Position numbers and translations under genes: made by a program
Notes under the pieces: model-generated
What the model was told of the DNA's origin: nothing
Seen by the model: the letters and a program-made list of their open reading frames with translations, nothing else
Databases searched by the model: none
In this document: positions 6,773-10,760 of the stretch, one piece after another
Position numbering within the stretch: the stretch's first letter is position 1
How the letters are laid out: each line of letters starts with the position of its first letter
NCBI GenBank assembly: GCA_937928015.1
Contig: CALFXA010000180.1
Location: 1-10,760, forward strand
Length of the DNA stretch: 10,760 nt
Origin: an uncultured Anaerolineales bacterium
GTDB taxonomy: Bacteria; Chloroflexota; Anaerolineae; Anaerolineales; Villigracilaceae
Direction of reading: 5' to 3'

Positions 6773-7357
6773 TCACTGCACCACGATGGTCATGTACACG
6801 ATGTCGCCGAAGGCATTGCCGTCTGCATCGAAGGCCTGCCAGGCGGACTGGTAGGTGCCCGCTTCGAGCGGGGCGATGAAGGTAAGGGTCAGCGTGATCT
6901 GGGCGCCTGCGCGGGCAGGGAAGAGGGCCTGGTCGGTGGGAGCGCCCAACGTGTCACCGCCCACGAAACTCAGACGGTAGGACGAACTCCAGTCACAGGT
7001 GCCGTTATTAGTGACCAGCCATTGCTTCTCAATGCTGGAGCCCGCCTGGACAACGGTATTGTCGGGGATGGTCAGGTCCTGGTCGAATTGCAGGTTGTTG
7101 ACGCAGGCCGTGGGCGTGGACGGGATCGCGGACACGGTGGCGGTTTCCGTGACGGCGGCAGGGGGCGGCGCGACGGTGAAGGTCGGCAGGGCCACGGGAG
7201 AAACAGCCGGCGTGAGCGTCGGCGGCGATGTGGGGGTTTTCTTGCCCGAGGGCGGGATGAAGGGCGTGGAGGTGACGCGCGGAGCGCAGGCGCTCAGGGC
7301 GAGGGTCAAGATCAGCAGGAACGGGATCAACTTGAGAGGGCGGGTGGGTTTCATCAT
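6773..7357 (-). CDS. NBR1-type Ig-like domain lipoprotein
   Basis: 194 aa. The N-terminus has positive residues, a hydrophobic stretch (LIPFLLILTLA) and the lipobox ALSAC, with the lipidated cysteine at residue 24. Residues 25-84 form a Pro/Thr/Ser-rich linker. Residues 85-194 match the Ig-like domain of NBR1-like proteins: LTIPDNTVVQAGSSIEKQW, NNGTCDW (117-123), LSFVGGDTLGAP, a strand at ITLTLTFIAP, then AGTYQSAWQAFDADGNAFG. Such domains are common on surface lipoproteins of Anaerolineae and are thought to mediate binding; the ligand is unknown. Two ATGs stand in tandem (7357 and 7354). The GGGG upstream is better spaced for the second, so the true start may be 7354. The stop lies 41 bases before the SIR2-like gene with no terminator between, so read-through is possible. 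Confidence 0.9.
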   Translation of the reverse strand: MMKPTRPLKLIPFLLILTLALSACAPRVTSTPFIPPSGKKTPTSPPTLTPAVSPVALPTFTVAPPPAAVTETATVSAIPSTPTACVNNLQFDQDLTIPDNTVVQAGSSIEKQWLVTNNGTCDWSSSYRLSFVGGDTLGAPTDQALFPARAGAQITLTLTFIAPLEAGTYQSAWQAFDADGNAFGDIVYMTIVVQ

Positions 7358-7430
7358 ATCCCCAGGGAGTTTAACACGAAGGGCGGGAAGTGGACAAAGT
7401 ATTTTCTTACTATGCTATTTGAGGAATGTC

Positions 7431-7500
7431 GGTGGTCGAGTAGGCGGTGTTCGTCCGCCGTACCCTGCACTGCGCGCAGGCGCAAGTGTCGAGACCACTT
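7431..7500. repeat. REP-like repeat, copy A (GGTGGTCGAGTAG ... CGAGACCACTT)
   Basis: The element opens with GGTGGTCGAGTAG and closes with TCGAGACCACTT, so its ends are inverted copies of each other (GTGGTC / GACCAC). It holds two internal small hairpins, GGCGG/CCGCC near 7443-7459 and CCTGC/GCAGG near 7463-7479. It lies in the intergenic gap between recA and the NBR1-Ig gene, has no coding potential, and is paired with an inverted copy downstream. Confidence 0.65.
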
Positions 7501-7531
7501 GTAACCAACAAAAAATCAAATTCCAGGTGAA

Positions 7532-7580
7532 TGTGGTCTCGATACGCCCTCCGCTGACGCGTCGGGCTACTCGACCACCC
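7532..7580. repeat. REP-like repeat, copy B, inverted relative to copy A
   Basis: TGTGGTCTCGATACGCC opens and GGGCTACTCGACCACC closes this copy. Its reverse complement starts GGTGGTCGAGTAGCCC and ends TCGAGACCACA, the same termini as copy A. An internal GACGCGTC palindrome marks the centre. The termini match the common 'GGTCTCGATACGCC...GGGCTACTCGACCACC' type of dispersed repeat. The 31-base spacer between the copies is AT-rich and featureless. Confidence 0.65.
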
Positions 7581-7594
7581 TTTGCTTCGGGGTA

Positions 7595-7630
7595 CAAAGA
7601 AAAAGGGCACGCTGCGCAGCGTGCCCTTTC
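7595..7630 (-). terminator. Intrinsic terminator of recA
   Basis: A perfectly self-complementary GGGCACGCTGC / GCAGCGTGCCC stem (7605-7626) is followed on the minus strand by TTTTTCTTTG. It begins about 14 bases after the recA stop. The stem is very GC-rich with a full T tract, so it should be efficient. The G-rich repeat region begins directly behind it. Confidence 0.92.
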
Positions 7631-7639
7631 GGGAAATCT

Positions 7640-8746
<1,107 letters not shown>

Positions 8747-8794
8747 GTTTAGTTCTCCAAATACAAGTGTAAAGGTCGGATTTGAGTTTTCAGG

Positions 8795-8822
8795 AGTATA
8801 GCACAGATGTTCAGTACGTCAA
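8795..8822 (-). promoter_or_regulatory. recA promoter with a possible LexA operator
   Basis: On the minus strand TTGACG (-35, 8822-8817), a 16-base spacer and TGC-TATACT (extended -10, 8800-8795) fit a sigma-70-type promoter, with a start site near 8788 and a leader of about 40 bases. Within the spacer GAAC-ATCT-GTGC (8812-8801) resembles the Gram-positive LexA box GAAC-N4-GTTC with one mismatch. Placement between the two boxes is what an SOS repressor would need. The LexA specificity of this lineage is not known to me. Confidence 0.72.
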
Positions 8823-8831
8823 GAGGATTTT

Positions 8832-8846
8832 AGACCTCGGAGGTCT
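8832..8846. repeat. AGACCTC-G-GAGGTCT palindrome, downstream copy
   Basis: A perfect 7-bp inverted repeat about one central base, lying 57 bases after the stop of the beta-propeller-like lipoprotein gene and 10 bases upstream of the recA -35 box. It lacks a T tract on the minus strand, so it is not a typical terminator. Its core (GACCTC / GAGGTC) recurs in the larger hairpin on the far side of the lipoprotein gene. Confidence 0.55.
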
Positions 8847-8903
8847 CGCGCAAGCCGAAGCAGGCGGGAGGAGGCAATGCAGGGGGCAAAGGATGGTCTG
8901 TTT

Positions 8904-10295
8904 TCAGGGTGAAGGGGTGCGCTGGACGGGAACGAGGCACAAACCATTTTTCGTTTCGGTTGAACAAGTAGCCAGCAACTTTAAACCATCGGGTGACCAT
9001 GCTAAACCAGATCCTAGATTCGGATTAAATTCATATTGAGGAAAAGGATTGTCAACTTTTCCAGAGAGAAAGTCAACCAGATAGAGAGTGGCAATGGGTT
9101 TATAAGTATTATTAGCAGTACCAGAAAAAGTAGCGGTTCCGACTATTGCTAGATGTCTATTGTCTGGAGCCCATGTAATCTCACTAATGATGTGCCTGCA
9201 ACAATCTTTCATCTCAGGCGGGCCGACTTTCGTTGAGTCGATTGGATATAAAATTCCTGATGCCATATCCAACACAACCAAGTCGTAGTTTTCGCTGAGT
9301 GGATAATGTGAACCCTTCGATGTGATTGCTGCCAAATACCGCCCATTTGGACTCCAACGAGCCACGTAGACCCATCCTCCCAAACTTAATGTGCAAACTT
9401 GTCCACTATCATTATCCAATAACAGTGTTTGATTTGTGAAACTACCAGGGCTATAGAAAAATGTTTGCGATGAGTTTGTTCTCCAACTCATTTTGTAGGG
9501 AACTTCGAACGGACTACGTTCGCCACTATTAATCCATTGTATTTTGGATTGCTGCTCTGCTTCCAACGTTTCATTTGATATCAAACGACTGTAAAGTTGA
9601 TAAGGTTGTTCTCCGTTGCTTTTCAAATAAACGATTTGACTGCTGTTAGGGTTAACGGCAAGAGATGAAATTATCCATTCATGTGGCATAATCGCTGGAC
9701 TATACTGCACGTCCTCAAATATCTGAGTATTATTGGGATTACCACGGCTAAGTCTGACCTGATGCTTCTCAACAATGGAGGAAGAAATAACTTTCCCATT
9801 ATTATCATATGATGAAGAGATAATAAGGATGTCTGAATAAATAACGGACTTTAACTTCTCAATCCATAATGGGGGAAACCACATATTTGCCTTTCGCACG
9901 GCGTAAATATGAGTTTCACCAGTTTGAGGATTGAATAATTCAATATTTTCGTTTGTAGTGTTGCTAATATCTCGCGTTATAAGAACTTTTTGACTATCTG
10001 GTAGCCATTCAATAATATTAATTAATGCGCTGGAATTTGGTAAACCTTCTGGTTCAGAAAAAGTATATTGTTCAGGCTTTGACTCTTCCATCGTCGTCTG
10101 TGCCAGCGGAAAGGTGCAGGCGGGCGGTTGTTGCGGCGCTGGCGTAGGCGTCTCGGTGGGTGGGAGAGTCGGCGTGCTGCTGGGTACGCTCGCCGTCGCC
10201 GACGGGGTGATGGTCGGCATGGGGGTGAGTGGTCCGCAAGCGGCGAGGAGCAGGGTGAGGAGGATGGAGAGCGAACGAGAGAGGTTTGTTTTCAT
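8904..10295 (-). CDS. Lipoprotein with WD40/TolB-like beta-propeller repeats
   Basis: 463 aa. A signal peptide (SLSILLTLLLAAC) carries the lipobox LAAC, with the lipidated cysteine at residue 20. Residues 21-58 are a Pro/Thr-rich linker. The rest shows blade-like repeats of the WD40/TolB type: IEWLPDSQKVLI, ARWSPNGRYLAAI, ITWAPDNRHLAIV and LAWSPDGLKLLAT, which suggests a propeller exposed outside the membrane. Partner and role are unknown. The start at 10295 has AGGAAGGG seven bases upstream. The gene is compositionally chimeric: the signal and linker, and the last dozen codons (LCLVPVQRTPSP), are GC-rich, while the propeller part is AT-rich. Related palindromes stand beyond both ends. Lipoprotein nature is secure; the propeller is likely. 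Confidence 0.85.
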   Translation of the reverse strand: MKTNLSRSLSILLTLLLAACGPLTPMPTITPSATASVPSSTPTLPPTETPTPAPQQPPACTFPLAQTTMEESKPEQYTFSEPEGLPNSSALINIIEWLPDSQKVLITRDISNTTNENIELFNPQTGETHIYAVRKANMWFPPLWIEKLKSVIYSDILIISSSYDNNGKVISSSIVEKHQVRLSRGNPNNTQIFEDVQYSPAIMPHEWIISSLAVNPNSSQIVYLKSNGEQPYQLYSRLISNETLEAEQQSKIQWINSGERSPFEVPYKMSWRTNSSQTFFYSPGSFTNQTLLLDNDSGQVCTLSLGGWVYVARWSPNGRYLAAITSKGSHYPLSENYDLVVLDMASGILYPIDSTKVGPPEMKDCCRHIISEITWAPDNRHLAIVGTATFSGTANNTYKPIATLYLVDFLSGKVDNPFPQYEFNPNLGSGLAWSPDGLKLLATCSTETKNGLCLVPVQRTPSP

Positions 10296-10310
10296 GGAAT
10301 GTCCCTTCCT

Positions 10311-10342
10311 ACTATAGACCCCTATTGGCGTGGGGTAGTTCC
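10311..10342 (-). promoter_or_regulatory. Possible promoter of the beta-propeller-like lipoprotein gene
   Basis: TATAGT (minus strand, 10316-10311) lies 16 bases before the ATG and matches five of six -10 positions. The -35 region (around GGAAC) is poor. This is a weak call based on the -10 element and position. Confidence 0.3.
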
Positions 10343-10350
10343 AGATTCAG

Positions 10351-10383
10351 ACTTCGGAGGTCTCAAAGACCTCCGAAGTCTTG
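10351..10383. repeat. Long AGACCTCCGAAGTCT inverted repeat (15-bp stem)
   Basis: AGACTTCGGAGGTCT, a CAA loop and AGACCTCCGAAGTCT form a perfect 15-bp hairpin in the gap between the right-edge gene and the beta-propeller-like lipoprotein. Each arm is itself nearly palindromic. It starts about 9 bases after the stop of the right-edge gene on the minus strand, so it could end that transcript, but no good T tract follows. It shares its core with the palindrome at 8832-8846. Confidence 0.7.
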
Positions 10384-10391
10384 TCTTGATG

Positions 10392-10718
10392 TTATTTACA
10401 GACGGTGTCCACGCCGAGAATTCTTGTCATTTCGCTCCTGATGAATGGACTCATGGAGCAAAAAGAGGCATTATGAGTAGCTTTGGAAATATACATAATA
10501 ACCCCCGTACCACACCATCCTCCCTGGCCTCTAAACTGCATAGGAAGCGACTCCCATTCATAAGCGGCATAGGTCAGGTAGAGTGTGTATTGCTCTTCCG
10601 TGATCTCTCCTCTTCCCAGTGCACGGCTGAGTAGCTCTGGGGTGCTCATTTTCTTTAACTCGGAACTTTCCAAAGACATGGAGAGGAATATCACAGCCAG
10701 AAGAAGTAATTGAAACAA
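10392..10718 (-). CDS. Small secreted protein, possibly a truncated member of a larger surface-protein family
   Basis: 108 aa from a TTG at 10718. The N-terminus is hydrophobic (FQLLLLAVIFLSMS), so a signal peptide is likely. The part ELLSRALGRGEITEEQYTLYLTYAAYEWESLP (given as ELLSRALGRGEITEEQ, then YTLYLTYAAYEWESLP), followed by QFRGQGGWCGT, resembles the opening of larger Chloroflexota surface proteins with an 'ALxxGEIsxEqxxLYLaYAlY...LPxQF...W.GT' pattern, but the protein stops about 40 residues later. This is recalled from family pattern, not checked. No ribosome-binding site precedes the TTG. An ATG at 10735, encoding MLVLLA, is out of frame with the rest. The gene may therefore be decayed or hold a frameshift. 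Its AT-rich composition matches other accessory genes here. Confidence 0.55.
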   Translation of the reverse strand: MFQLLLLAVIFLSMSLESSELKKMSTPELLSRALGRGEITEEQYTLYLTYAAYEWESLPMQFRGQGGWCGTGVIMYISKATHNASFCSMSPFIRSEMTRILGVDTVCK

Positions 10719-10760
10719 GCGAGCAAAACCAACATTATTTCAGTTATTGTATAATTGACG

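Noticed and set aside
6743..7504. A plus-strand open frame of 253 codons opposite the NBR1-Ig gene
   Set aside because: It is Gly/Arg-rich shadow coding opposite the Pro/Thr linker and Ig-like domain of the real gene.
7431..7580. A CRISPR array or attachment site in the repeat region
   Set aside because: There are only two copies, in inverted orientation with differing interiors, and no cas or integrase gene nearby.
7410..7610. Short minus-strand open frames in the recA to NBR1-Ig gap
   Set aside because: They lie over the repeat pair and the recA terminator, and have no ribosome-binding site or plausible protein pattern.

Overview
The window reads as a bacterial chromosome fragment, most likely from the Chloroflexota (Anaerolineae-like). 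This is inferred from three things: a GC-rich core gene set with recA, the abundance of lipoproteins with Pro/Thr-rich linkers, and an NBR1-type Ig-like lipoprotein of a kind common in that class. No rRNA, tRNA, CRISPR array, integrase or transposase was seen. All eleven complete or near-complete genes, and the partial one at the left edge, lie on the minus strand, so transcription runs from right to left.

In order of transcription: at the right edge (10392-10718) is a small secreted protein that looks like a truncated or decayed family member. Next is an AT-rich beta-propeller-like lipoprotein (8904-10295), with related AGACCTC-type palindromes on both sides. Then comes recA (7640-8746), with a good promoter, a LexA-like half-symmetric site in the promoter spacer, and a strong intrinsic terminator. 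The 7358-7639 gap holds that terminator plus a pair of inverted REP-like repeats. It is followed by an NBR1-Ig lipoprotein (6773-7357), an AT-rich SIR2-like NAD-binding protein (5706-6731) and a small DUF1801-like protein (5293-5664) that ends in an intrinsic terminator.

The left half is organised around folate synthesis. A PAPS-type sulfotransferase (4005-5204) overlaps folK (3517-4008) by 4 bases. An AT-rich orphan lipoprotein (2396-3403) and a STAS/SpoIIAA-like protein (1930-2352) follow, and then folP (960-1898). A TPR plus double zinc-ribbon protein starts one base after the folP stop and runs off the left edge. FolK and FolP catalyse consecutive steps (pyrophosphorylation of hydroxymethyl-dihydropterin, then condensation with p-aminobenzoate), yet here they are separated by about 1.6 kb of unrelated genes.

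The base composition is mosaic. GC-rich housekeeping genes alternate with single AT-rich genes (SIR2-like protein, two lipoproteins, the right-edge protein), which suggests piecemeal acquisition of accessory genes between core genes. The most unusual points are an in-frame palindromic repeat insertion inside folP, the standalone SIR2-like protein with an internal zinc-ribbon-like cluster (a candidate defence NADase), and the palindrome-flanked, compositionally chimeric lipoprotein gene upstream of recA.
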